Origin: Trichuris trichiura
Lineage: Eukaryota; Nematoda; Enoplea; Trichinellida; Trichuridae
DNA length: 64,000 bases
Direction: 5' to 3'
Assembly (NCBI GenBank): GCA_037903355.1
Contig: JBAJFE010000035.1
Coordinates: 434,001-498,000 of the forward strand
In this document: positions 26,501 through 37,857 of the stretch, in pieces
Layout: every line of letters begins with the position of its first letter
Numbering within the stretch: the stretch's first letter is position 1
Notes under the pieces: model-generated
What the model was told of the DNA's origin: nothing
The model's database searches: none
Seen by the model: only the letters and a program-made list of their open reading frames with translations
Program-made: the position numbers and the translations under genes

Positions 26501-27122
26501 CCTCGCTTGAGACCAGAAGGATTTCATCAGCTGTAATGTTGACAAACCACGTCGAATATGCTGCTTTATCTAAGGTATCAGCATGAAACAGCTACAGTTT
26601 GCGATGGGGGATACGAAGCCATGACCTAATTAGCCCTTTCATTCACCCTTGGATTTCTGCTTTTAAAATACACTGCCGTCAACTTCTTTGGTTCTCTTAA
26701 GATGATAACATCACCGAGTAACGATCGCAATATAATCTTCCTCCTGGAATTGAATTGTGGCTTACTTCTCCATGCCTTCATATGCGTTTATGCAAGTAAG
26801 GGTGTTACAACATGCTGCACCGATTCACTCAGCGTTACTAATGTGCAGTTGTGACTTTTTCTGTCAAATAGCCTTGCAGAAATTTTCTGCGTAAATTTTC
26901 ACAAGCTTCAATTGCCTCAATGAAGTCTACTGGTCTGCAATAGTCTTCCAATAATCGCTTAGCAAAAACACAGTAAACTTAAGCGACAAGAAGAGCGCAA
27001 TCAAGTGAGGCAGTAAAGCACATTCAACCACGGTCAGAAAAGAATGAATATTCTCCTTTTAATGCGAATAGAAACAAGGAGAATAAAACATGAACTAGAC
27101 GCCAAAAAAGAAAACAATCAAG
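23527..27122. other. Intergenic region, no recognised gene
   Basis: 3.6 kb between the second BAF gene and the 3' end of the WAP gene. Only short frames without motifs are seen. A sequence near 24460-24490 reads, on the - strand, as a mariner-like end (ACAGTGAAACCTCG), but no partner end is evident. A TTAGGC patch lies at 26195-26274. Confidence 0.55.
26195..26274 (+). repeat. Interstitial nematode telomere-type repeat (TTAGGC)n
   Basis: Runs of TTTAGGCTTAGGCTTAGGC and a second run after a 20-base interruption. This is the densest TTAGGC patch in the window. Its complement is translated as a KPKPKP run in a spurious - strand frame. Confidence 0.8.
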
Positions 27123-30100
27123 TTAACGGGGCAGTACAGTAACAGAACACGATTTTCCCTCATTACCGTCACAACATTTCTTTCCATCGTCACAGTCCTT
27201 ATCCTTTCGGCAAGAACCCGGTATTCCCATCACATAGGCAGCAGGAGGACATGAGGGTCGTCTGCCCGCCAACTCTAGAAAGATTACGGCAGCACGTCTA
27301 AGATAAGTATGAACAAACCAAAACCCTACGTCGACTAGCAGGATCAACGCAAGCATTGCCTGCCTTCGTGGGACAGCACTTTCGGGATCCTTCACAATCG
27401 GCATCATTACTGCACAGTCGAGAAGGCCTCGTAACAGAAGAAGGCCATGGGCAGAATCCAGGCTTGTTTGTTTCCACATCTGGAAGCGTGACATAAGTCA
27501 AACCAATAACACCATTTCAATAGCATCCTTACGCTCTCCAACTGGAGCAGTGCAGTCATATCCAACACTCGTGATACAACATTTCAGGTTACCCGTACAA
27601 TCAAAATCAGTTTGGCAGAAATTAGCTAACCCTACGCCACCAATTGGTTTTGGTGGGCATGATCCTTTCTTCGCAATTGGTTTTGCTAAAATCGAAATCA
27701 CCTACGAATATGTCCACAATACGCCTATGAAAACACACGTGTTGCAGCTGGCTCTACGCATTCTCTTCCCACTCTAGTTAGACAACATTTTTGTGAACCA
27801 ACGCAATCTTTGTCGCTTTTGCAGAAGAGTGCTTTTCCAAGCATCAACGGTTGAGCAGGGCATTCCCCAGGTTTGTTCCATTCATCACCTGCGCGAAAAT
27901 TATATCAATACCGCTGTAATGGAAGCACCTAATCAAAATCATACTTTCTTCAACTGGTGCTTTGCAGTCATATCCAATATTCGTTAGGCAACATTTCTTA
28001 GAACCATCACAGTCATAGTCATTTTGGCAGAAACTGGCTAATCCTACGGGACCGTTTGGTTTAGGAGGACATGTTCCTTTCTTGGCAGTTGGTCTTTCTA
28101 AAATCAGAGTTATCCGTGAAGAGATCCATGGTACGCCAGTTATATCGTACGTTCTTCCTTTGGCTTTACGCATTCCTTTCCCTTTGAAGTGAAACAACAT
28201 TTCTTTGGTCCGTCGCAATCATTGTCGCTTTGGCAGTAGAATATTTGTGTATAGCCTGTTGGTGCCACTGCCGCTGGACATTCTCCAGGTTTTTCAACCT
28301 TTTCACCTATGCGTTACTTGTATGAATGCAACTGCAACGGAAGAACTGGATAGGTAATCATACTTTCTTCTACTGGTGCTTTGCAGTCATATCCAATATT
28401 CGTTAGACAACATTTCTTAGAACCATCACAGTCATAGTCATTTTGGCAGAAATTGGCTAATCCTACGGGACCGTTTGGTTTAGGAGGACATGTTCCTTTC
28501 TTGGCAATTGGTCTTTCTAAAATCAAAGTTATGCACAAAGAGATTCTTCGTATGCCAGTTATATCGTACGTTCTTCCTTTGGCTTTACGCATTCCTTTCC
28601 CTTTGAAGTGAAACAACATTTCTTTGGTCCGTCGCAATCATTGTCGCTTTGGCAGTAGTATATTGGTGTATAGCCTGTTGGTGCCATTGCCACTGGACAT
28701 TCTCCAGGTTTTTCAACCTTTCCACCTATACGTTAGTTGTATGAATGCAATTGCAACGGAAGAACTGGATGGGTAATCATACTTTCTTCTACTGGTGCTT
28801 TGCAGTCATATCCAATATTCGTTAGACAACATTTCTTGGAACCATCACAGTCATAGTCATTTTGGCAGAAATTGGCTAATCCTACGGGACCGTTTGGTTT
28901 AGGAGGACATGTTCCTTTCTTGGCAATTGGTCTTTCTGAAATCAAAGTTATCCACAAAGAGATTCTTCGTATGCCAGTTATATCGTACGTTCTTCCTTTG
29001 GCTTTACACATTCCTTTCCCTTTGAAGTGAAACAACATTTCTTTGGTCCGTCGCAATCATTGTCGCTTTGGCAGTAGTATATTGGTGTATAGCCTGAGGG
29101 TGCCATTGCTACTGGACATTCTCCAGGTTTTTCAACCTTTCCACCTATACGTTAGTTGTACGAATGGAATTGGAATAGAAGGACTGGATGGGTAATCATA
29201 CTTTCTTCCACTGGTGCTTTGCATTCATATCCAACTTTCGTTAGACAACATTTCTTAGAACCATCGCAGTCATAGTCATTTTGGCAGAAACTGGCTAATC
29301 CTACGGGACCGATTGGTTGAGGAGGACATGATCCTTTCTTTGCAATTGGATTTGCTAAAATCAGATTTATCCACGAAGGGATTCATGGTACGCCATTTAT
29401 ATCGTACGTTCTTTCTTTGGCATTACGCATTCCGCTCCCTTTACAGTGAAGCAACATTTTTTTGGTCCGTCGCAATCATTGTCGCTTTGGCAGTAGAATA
29501 ATCCTGTATAGACTGTTGGTGCCACTGGACATTCTCCAGGTTTTTCAACCTTTTCACCTATACGTTAGTAGTGTGAATGGAATTGGAATGGATGGACTGA
29601 ATGGGTAATCATACTTTCCGCTACTGGTGCTTTGCATTCATATCCAATATTCGTTAGACAACATTTCTTAGAACCATCACAGTCATAGTCATTTTGGCAG
29701 AAACTGGCTAATCCTACGGGACCGATTGGTTGAGGAGGACATGATCCTTTCTTTGGAATTGGTTTTGCTAAAATCAGATTTATCCATGAAGGGATTCATG
29801 GTACGCCATTTATATCGTACGCTCTTCCTCTGGCTTTACGCATTCCTTTCCCTTTGAAGTGAAACAACATTTTTTTGGTCCGTTGCAATCATTGTCGCTT
29901 TGGCAGTAGAATATTCCTGTATAGACTGTTGGTGCCACTGGACATACTCCAGGTTTCTCAACCTTTTCACCTATACGTTAGTTGTATGAATGGAATTGGA
30001 ATAGAAGGACTGGATGGGTAATCATACTTTCTTCTACTGGTGCTTTGCATTCATATCCAATATTCGTTAGACAACATTTCTTCGAACCATCGCAGTCATA

Positions 30101-30975
30101 GTCATTTTGGCAGAAACTGGCTAATCCTACGGGACCGATTGGTTTAGTAGGACATGTTCCTTTCTTGGCAGTTGGTCTTTCTAAAATCAGAGTTATCCGT
30201 GAAGAGATTCGTGGTACGCCAGTTCTATCGTACGTTCTTCTTTTGGCTTTACGCATTCTTTTCCCTTTGAGGTGAAACAGCATTTCTTTGGTCCGTCGCA
30301 ATCATTGTCGCTTTGGCAGTAGAATATTTCTCTATAGACTGTTGGTGCCACTGGACATTCTCCAGGTTTTTCAACCTTTTCACCTGTACGTGAGTTGTAT
30401 GAGTGCAATTCAACGGATGGAGTGGATGGGTTATCATACTTTCTTCTACTGGTGCTTTGCAATCATATCCAATATTCGTTAGACAACATTTCTTAGAACC
30501 ATCACAGTCATAGTCACTTTGGCAAAAGTTGGCTAATCCTACAGCACCGATTGGTTTTGGTGGACATGATCCTTTCTTGGCAATTGGTTTTGCTAAAATG
30601 GAAAGCACCTACGAATACATCCATCATGTGTCAATGAAAACGTACGTGCTGGAGCTGGCTCTATGCATTCTCTTCCCACTCTAGTTAGACAACATTTCTG
30701 TGAACCAACGCAATCTTTGTCGTTTTTGCAGAAGAGTGCTTTTCCAACCATCAATGGTTGAGCAGGGCATTCGCCAGGTTTGTTCCGTCCATTGCCTACA
30801 CGATAATTGTATCAATATCGCTATAATGGGAGCACCTGAAGTCATACTCTCTTCTAGTGGTGCTTTGCAGTCATTTCGAATATAGCTTAGTTTTGTGATG
30901 AGTTTTGTTCTTACCTTGAATACCTTGTAGGAAGCATATCGCCAGTCCTATGAGCAGTGGGCTTGGAGCTGTCAT
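27123..30975 (-). CDS. Secreted protein with 18 WAP-like (four-disulfide-core type) modules
   Basis: A signal-peptide exon (30975-30915, MTAPSPLLIGLAICFL) is followed by nine tandem pairs of exons. Type A exons are about 150 nt (first 30795-30646, last 27479-27330) and begin KPGECP. Type B exons are about 153 nt (first 30592-30440, last 27274-27123) and begin KKGSCPPKP. All introns are phase 1 and, where measured, about 35-60 bp apart from the first. The product is about 930 residues. Each module has the WAP pattern C-P...C-x3-D-x-DC...KCC...C but only six cysteines: the second and seventh of the classical eight are missing. WAP proteins are typically secreted protease inhibitors or antimicrobial and immunomodulatory factors; the role here is inference. 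The first and eighth A modules resemble each other, and the last pair is the most divergent. Confidence 0.88.
27935..30390 (-). repeat. Tandem intragenic repeat, units of about 414-421 bp
   Basis: Each unit holds one A exon, a short intron, one B exon and a second short intron. Corresponding positions recur at 28218, 28637, 29056 and 30301, with spacing 419 bp where adjacent. Identity extends through the introns, indicating recent duplication or gene conversion in the middle of the gene. Confidence 0.9.
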
Positions 30976-31039
30976 TGTTCTGCTTTTGCTTGGCGGTTCC
31001 TTGCCCAGCAATGATGGTTGTGCTGTTCAGTGTTTAGTT

Positions 31040-31045
31040 TTTATA
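31040..31045 (-). promoter_or_regulatory. TATA box of the WAP gene
   Basis: TATAAA on the - strand (context CTATAAAAAC), 65 bases upstream of the ATG. This would place transcription start roughly 35 bases before the ATG. Confidence 0.5.
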
Positions 31046-33734
31046 GTATAATGTTGTTTTTCGTCGGATGGTGGACTTATTGTTTTAAAGTTCCGTAATA
31101 TTGACTTTTCAATGTTTAATTTGAGACGTATTTGGTTTGGTGTTTAACCACACTCATTATGTTGCTTCGTGTTCAATGTCTTGCGTGGGCCTAGCAAGGC
31201 GCAAATAGCTGCAGTAGGCTGCTGGTTGATGAAGGCGTTTGCTCTTTCTTGTTTCGGAGGATGAATGTTTGTGCAGCAGTTGTACTTTCGTGTCCGATTT
31301 AAATGTCATGTCAGTTTGAACTTTTCGTATTTGATATTCATGGCAAAAGTGATATGGATTTAGTGTCGTTTGAGTACATTTTTTACTAGCGTATTATGCT
31401 TGCTGCTGGCTGAGTTCTACGTTGAGATTTACCACGGTTGTCAAAGAGACTTCAGAGATGTTTCTGCATCTGCAGGGGTGAATATCTCCGATCACTTTTA
31501 CTCCATTTTGCACGCGCAAGCAGATTATTCAGCATGCATTCCTCTGCAATGGTTAACTGGTGATGATCACCAGTCGTGCAGTTACTCGAAGAGTTCATCT
31601 GGCCCATTGCCCCGTAGTTGATTTTTCATTTCTAAGGCTTTGTCTTCTATTACCTCTCGGTGGTAGTTTTAGCGATACAATCTCATGATGACTTAGAACG
31701 TTGTACTAATAGTAGAAAACTTCTCTGAGGATTCACACAACATATGACTCATTCCCAAAAATGACCCACTTAGAATACCAACCACTTATCACCTTGAAGA
31801 TGCTTTTGTGATCAGGCGGCATTTTGTGTCTCACAGGTCAGTCAGCCTAAGTCTGTTTGGTTTTGTTGAGTCTGTGAGCGCTCCTACCCAACTACATTGA
31901 TAAATCGGGCAATTCAGACATTACGGTTATCTATAACGGCCCTCATCGTTCCTACTCTATGTTCTCTCAGTTCTTGTACGTGGAATGTGTTAATGAGTTT
32001 GATTTTGCCTTTACGAAGATCAAGCAGCTACTTTCGTATGCCTCTGTGGCTTCCTTAGTGATTAATCTGCGGTGAAAATCAAAGAATTTCAGATCCGTAC
32101 GATCAGCAGTTTAGCAAGTTTTTATGCGACGTATGGAAATGAGACATTGTGGCAGGAGTCAAGTTTTTAAATGATGCCTGGTAAGCGTAGTTTACAAATG
32201 ACGAGCAACTTTATGCTCTGCGTCCAGTTCTTTTTGCGAGACGGCTGTGTTGGTGATGACGCAAGTAGCCTCGTTATACCCTATTTACTGCGTATGTCAC
32301 CGCACAAAGCGGGCAATAATGCCTGAGTGTTTTAACAACTATATGATATCACTATCCTGTAAAATTGCAGTGACGGCGTGAGTGGCTGAATTTATGCTCC
32401 TGACTCCGCGTCAATGGTGAATAACTTTTGCCTTTATTTGCTTGCTAGTAAACAAATGGTTTGCTGCTGGCTAAGATTTAGTTTTTGGAAGGAATTTTAA
32501 ACCTATTGCTTTGCGTCACTTTGATTTGCGGGTGGGACCTTAGCGCAGTGTACAAATAGGTTAATGTGTTTTGGTCTTGAAAAAACCTAAAGGAGAACTG
32601 ATATTTGCTTCTTTCGACCTCGTAACTCTTTAATTAGTTTCCACATAGTCAGTTCATCTATGCTTAGTATGAGGTTACAGCAGACGAGGTTTCTTCAATA
32701 CCTTCAACTGAGGTTTGCTCCAGTATATGATGCACGAAGTACAATAAAATGTTGAAGAAGTTTGTTTAAATGTGATATTACGGCTTTTCTTGTTGTTGTG
32801 TTTTAGGGATGTAATAGTAAAGAGTTTTTTATCGTGCACGAATGAACAAACGGAGCTTTCAAAAGTGTTCGTGTCTAGTGGTCAGCGTGTAGGTTGATAT
32901 CACTATCCTGCAAAATCCCAAAAGGTCAGCCCTGACGAGTCTTTTTTTTTAGATATGACTAAGAGGTCTTTTACATTGATTTCGTTTCTACGAAACAGCG
33001 AGGATACTGTTAATAACATCCTGAAACATTGGTTTTCAAAGTGGGCGATATAGCTCCCCAGAGCGCGATGAGAGAGCACATGGGGTGCGACGGGAATTAT
33101 CCCTGGCGCAGGAGGACTATTGGAGGGACGGCGTATGAGTGTTGACTGTTCACAGAGGCAACGGCACAGCTTTACATCTTATCATTGCTGTTCACGTTGA
33201 AAAAATACTGATGAGGCAAAGCGCTATTATTCTCGCAATGGTTGAATTAGCTTGCAAATGATCAAAGTCATGTTCTGAAGATTTCATTCCCTGTGAGCCC
33301 CATCTTATTAACGTGAATTAGCAGACTTAAATTTTGAATTTCCAATTCACAACACGGTTTCTTTTCCAACGTGCTTTCAGTTTTGGTCAGCGTAGGTACG
33401 TCTAATGATTGAAAAGCGTTCTGATGCTGTGGAATTATCAGAACAGGCAGATTTCCTTTTGGTTTTGTTATTCACTATGGTCATGAGCAGCCCTGTTTGG
33501 CTCAGTCGTCGGCTGAATTCTTTTTTCACTAAATACGAGAGATACTAGGAAGTTCTTGGAAAGACCGTGCAGTTGGCCAGAACGCCAACCGATGAGCCAA
33601 GACACGTTTAATTTTGTCTCTGTTACCTTGAGACTTGTACGGAGAGGTAGCCTTATCCGGCACTGCGCTAGTGTGGTACAAGCTGTTCCTAAGGTAATCG
33701 TTTTTCTCATAATTTCGTAAGGCGGGGTGTCTTT
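31046..33734. other. Intergenic region, no recognised gene
   Basis: 2.7 kb upstream of the WAP gene. One + strand frame (31370-31621, 83 codons) starts with a hydrophobic stretch but has no family resemblance or conserved pattern. I see no clear repeats. Confidence 0.5.
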
Positions 33735-33890
33735 TAACAGGCTTGGGTTGTTTCATAGTTGGTCTTCTGATTCACGGGTTTGGCCTGTTTAATGTATCTG
33801 TAAATAAACTTCAAAGTGCCCTACCAACGAGTGGATGAGCAAATTGTTAGAGAAAATACAGAACAAATTCTATGCTGTACTTTCAGAACA
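33735..33890 (-). mobile_element. Penelope-like element tail, inverted
   Basis: On the - strand this reads as the same 3' coding tail as 35945-36070 (CATCCGTTGGTAGGGCA-type, with differences), followed by the downstream GCCTGTTAAAAGACA block. It faces the + strand copy that starts about 0.3 kb further on. Only the tail is visible. Confidence 0.65.
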
Positions 33891-34480
33891 AGAGCAGTTC
33901 TCTACACATGTTACCGTGTGTACACAACAAGAGACAAAACCAGCGGATCAAAAATGAATTAAACACAAAAGAACAAAAGTTTTGAAAAATGAATTAACTG
34001 CATAAGTAATGACAACATATATACACAACAGGAGAAACAGCTAGCTGACAGACGGAGACGAGTTCCAGAAAGTCGACTTTAAAACACTTTCCTTTAAATA
34101 GTTAAACCTGATTGTACGTTATCCTCGCACTTACTCATTAAATCGGTTTACTACCGCGTAAGACAGTTCACAATTGACCTGAAAGCTCCGGAGAATCAAA
34201 GAAAAGTTTCAACGGGACATGCATTCCGTAAAAGAAACAGCTGGACAGTCAACATTCGGATAGTTATGTTCCAGTGTATTCTAGAACTCAGAAAAATCTG
34301 GGTAATGAATGCGATCATGTACATTCAGCATGAGGGACTTCCTGTTAAATTTGCTGTTAGTCTAATCGGTGTTGCTGTTTTATATGACGAGAAGAAAAAC
34401 TTCGCATACGTTAGCACCTTCACTTTTCAAAAGTGTGAATCAACAAAATGCAACAGGTTTGGCGTAGTTAGTTCACTGCA

Positions 34481-35990
34481 ATGAATTTGCACTCTACTGA
34501 TAAAAAGCATATAACCAGGACTACCGGACAAACATACCAGTACAGCTGGCAGAGCAGCTATAATAGCAGTGATAACAGCAACATAAAACATGAATTGACT
34601 GATAAGAGGCGGAAATGTTTCCAGAGTACGTTAGACCCCTTCGCCAGGGAAACCCAAGGCCTGATACTTTCCAAAATAAACCCTAGTCTTTTCTATATTA
34701 GTAACACTAGGTGCTCTGAAGTTTACGGTCTTCCCAAAATCTATAAATAAGTTCTCCCTTTGAGGCCTGCTGTTTCCAGCATTAATAGCGTCACTTCGAG
34801 ACATTGTTCATATCTAAAAACCATAATCCGACCCATAACCGGTAAACGTAATTCCAATGTTAAAAACTGTAAATAATTTTGTTCTGCACTAAAGGACGTA
34901 AAACTGCAACCCACCGATATCATGGTTAGTTACGCTGTTAAAGACCTTTTTACAGGCATCCCCATGCAGTATACAATCAACGTGCTGCAAACTCTACTAA
35001 ACGCAGACGAAACCATTTTGCTTAGAACTAAACTAAACCCCACGCACATAGTCAAGTTAGCACTCCTCTGCACGCACGAAGGCAACTACTTCAGATTCTA
35101 GGATAGTTTGTTCTCACAAAAGCATGGGGCACCCATGGGAGGTCCACTCCCTTCCATACTTGCTGACGTCTTCATGGAACATCTCGAGTAGAAAGCCTTC
35201 AGCACTCTGCAAAATCTTGACGCCCCTATTCTTTTCAAAAGTTATTTGGACGACAACTTTGCCACCGTGAAATCGGACAGTGAGGAAACTCTCCTGGAAT
35301 ACATGAACAGTCTCTTTCCAAATTAGATAAGGCTAACTATCGAAAAAGAAAACAACCTTAGACTCCCTTTCTAGATGTATTAACCCCAAAACAAGGGAAT
35401 AATTTGAAAACAGCGGTTTATAGAAAACTCACTCATTAAACCAGTATTTACATTTTCCTTCGCATTATCCTATTTCGGTTAAAAGAGGGATAGTAAAAGG
35501 AATGGTCGAGTGGGCCATAACAGTATGTGAGCGCAAGTATTTAAATGCTGAATTAAATCATATCTTAAACACTTTACGCAGTAATGGGTATCCCGATAAA
35601 TTCATCAGCTCTATTATCGAATATTGTAAATCAAATAAATCACTACCGCCTTCCAAACTCAATAATCAACAACACCCGGTTCTGGTGCTCCCCCACTGCA
35701 GTAGCTTAAGTGAAAAGATCAGGAGGTTAGGACACTCGTTAAATTTCAATGTCAGATTTAATAGTTCCTCTGGCCTTCGTTGGATTGTGAGGAATGATAA
35801 TATCAAGGTTTTTTTGGACAGCAGACCCTATGTCATTTACGAAATAAAGTGCGGTTGCAACGCCACCTACATAGAGTTTCGCCAACGGTTTTGGAACGCG
35901 AGCAGTTCCGAAACGTACGGTATACAAATTGTTCTGTATTTTCTCTTACAATTTGCTCATGCATCCGTTGGTAGGGCACTTTGAAGTTTA
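34481..35990 (+). pseudogene. Penelope-like reverse transcriptase/GIY-YIG pseudogene
   Basis: Reverse transcriptase remnants run in one frame from 34481 to about 35370, with several stops. After frameshifts, the open frame 35502-35984 carries the GIY-YIG part. In the second signature, YIG is replaced by YIE. It is non-functional. Confidence 0.75.
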
Positions 35991-37100
35991 CTTACAGATA
36001 CGTCCAACAGGCCAAACCCGTGAATCTGAAGATCTACTATGAAACTATTCAAGCCTGTTAAAAGACATCTTGTCTTTCTGAATATTTTGTGACAAATCTG
36101 TTTTGATCTTCAACGTAGGGGATAAATGAATTCGTCTACTGCAACTCACCTATGATGTGCTTTAACGGCTTGCTGCCCTTACGCTGCAGAATTTTTATAG
36201 TGAGCGGCATAATGGCCCTCGAAAGAAGAACTGCGTTTCTCTACTCATACTTCTACTCAGCAGAAGCAAAATGCTGCAGCTTGTTACAGCGCAGTAGGTC
36301 TTAACTCAAAATGGCATTCACAGATCGTTCATAGCCGCGTGGAAATGGCTATAACGGTGAATAGAGAAAAATGGAACAAGCCGCGGCAAGTTGGTAGAGG
36401 AATGTTCGCGGCGGGTTGTCCGGCGGTGAGTTGGTGGCAGCCAATCGTCCGTGACTGATCGAAGCCAATAGAATTATGGTTTTTTGGCAAAGCACAAAAG
36501 AAATTAGAAGAACGAAAATGAGGTTAGTCAACATGAAGATACCTTCTTCAGGATACGGCTGTTCAGAGATTCGAAGCTGCGCTAAAGAAATTTAAAAGCG
36601 AGTAAGAGTATGGCATACGAAAGATATCTTTCGCTTGAAATATGTTCGCCACTTAGCAGCAGCGTCAAACGGTAACCAACTGCAATGGACTTTTGCAAAA
36701 TACAGTGATGGTGCGTTTATTAATACCCTCCATTAATCCGTTGTACAAACGCCATCTCTCTTAATGATAATTTAATAACTTTTTGCAATCAAACTTTTTG
36801 AAGAACAATGCAACTACTGCCATCTTTCACAACTTCATGAACTTAACCTGGAATTCATTTTTGTGGCTGCTTTTCAGGAAAATATACAGTAAGATTATAT
36901 TGGCACATGAAGATTAAGCTGTTATTTATCAATGAAATCAACATTCACATTTTTCGAAGTCTCTTTTCTAGACGCAGTGTTCCGTTAGACCAACACTTTG
37001 TCTTCTGTAAATGTGGCTTCTTGGTACTGGACTGAGGATTTTCATGTTGCATTCTTTCTATACGGAATGCATTTGCACTCACAAATTATAACTATAATTG

Positions 37101-37180
37101 AAGACCGCTGAAGACGGGTTATGATTGACCCGAAATCTCCGGAGAAATTAAAATTTTTTAAACGGGACCTACATTCCGTA
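37101..37180 (+). repeat. PLE-terminal module with hammerhead-like core
   Basis: CTGAAGA (37108-37114), GGGTT...GACCC stem, GAAA (37132-37135), palindromic TCTCCGGAGA, then AACGGGACC and TTCCGTA. It has the same order as the other copies in the window. Confidence 0.6.
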
Positions 37181-37240
37181 CAGAAAGAGTGCACCACTTT
37201 GCCTTTGTCAAATTTAAAAAATGGGGAAAACATTCTGCGC

Positions 37241-37857
37241 AGCCAAAATTGTCTGCATTAGACAGTCACGGCGAATTACTAGAACAATTACTTCTCTCTC
37301 AACGTTACAATTGAGAATTCATGCGCAATTATTACAGCAAGCATAAACACGATTTAAGTGAAATATTTTTAAAAAATAAACCCACCAAAACTCTTTCATG
37401 AAGCGAATGAAGGATAACATGTTTGGCGACCAGGAATAACTGCGTTTTCTAAGCTTTCTGAAGACGAACAAAGCATGAAAATAAGCCCACTTTACCCTTT
37501 GGAAAAACAAAAGCTAATACGGGATGATTAAAATGACTGAAGCGCATGGTGACCAGAAGAGCCCATTTTCCAGTCTAATTAACGGCGAACTGCGAAAAGG
37601 GCTATAAGGAAAAGTCAGTTGCGTCATGTAAAGTGTGAGTGTTTTTAAGGCAGATTGAGTTCAACGCGAGCAATGATTCCCGAAAATGAGCCATCCTTTA
37701 TCATTGCTGCGGTTTGAAACATTAATAGTGAAGCACACGAGGACTGCGGATGTTCTCAACTGAAAAAGCGGATAAAGAAAAAGTGCACTGCTACGATAAG
37801 TCTTCGTCGCCTGTATCCAGAACGTCGTTACGAGTGACGCTGCAAATTATTTCAACA
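37241..37857. other. Short intergenic stretch
   Basis: About 0.6 kb between the Penelope-like remnant and the stop codon of the DIM-1-like gene. Nothing recognisable; a consensus poly(A) signal for the - strand gene was not found here. Confidence 0.5.

Larger units (their letters stand above)
34148..37240 (+). mobile_element. Decayed Penelope-like retroelement with direct terminal modules
   Basis: Between two same-orientation terminal modules (about 34148-34235 and 37101-37180) lies a broken coding region. In it: YGLPKIYK (about 34727-34750), the reverse transcriptase motif HGAPMGGPLP (about 35125-35155), catalytic YLDD (about 35245-35260), then VIYEIKCGC and ATYIEFRQR near 35830-35890, matching the GIY-YIG endonuclease that characterises Penelope elements. 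In-frame stops (for example at 34748) and frameshifts mean it cannot encode an active product. The segment 36070-37000 has no recognised content. Treating both modules as the ends of one 3.1 kb element is inference. Confidence 0.75.

Noticed and set aside
26189..26545. - strand frame ending in a KPKPKP run
   Set aside because: The run is translated TTAGGC repeat; the rest has no family resemblance.
27123..30975. CRISPR-like array
   Set aside because: The regular repeats are exon/intron units of a spliced eukaryotic gene with conserved cysteine modules, not short repeats with spacers.
31370..31621. Possible secreted 83-residue protein
   Set aside because: Only a hydrophobic start supports it; no conserved pattern, promoter or poly(A) evidence.
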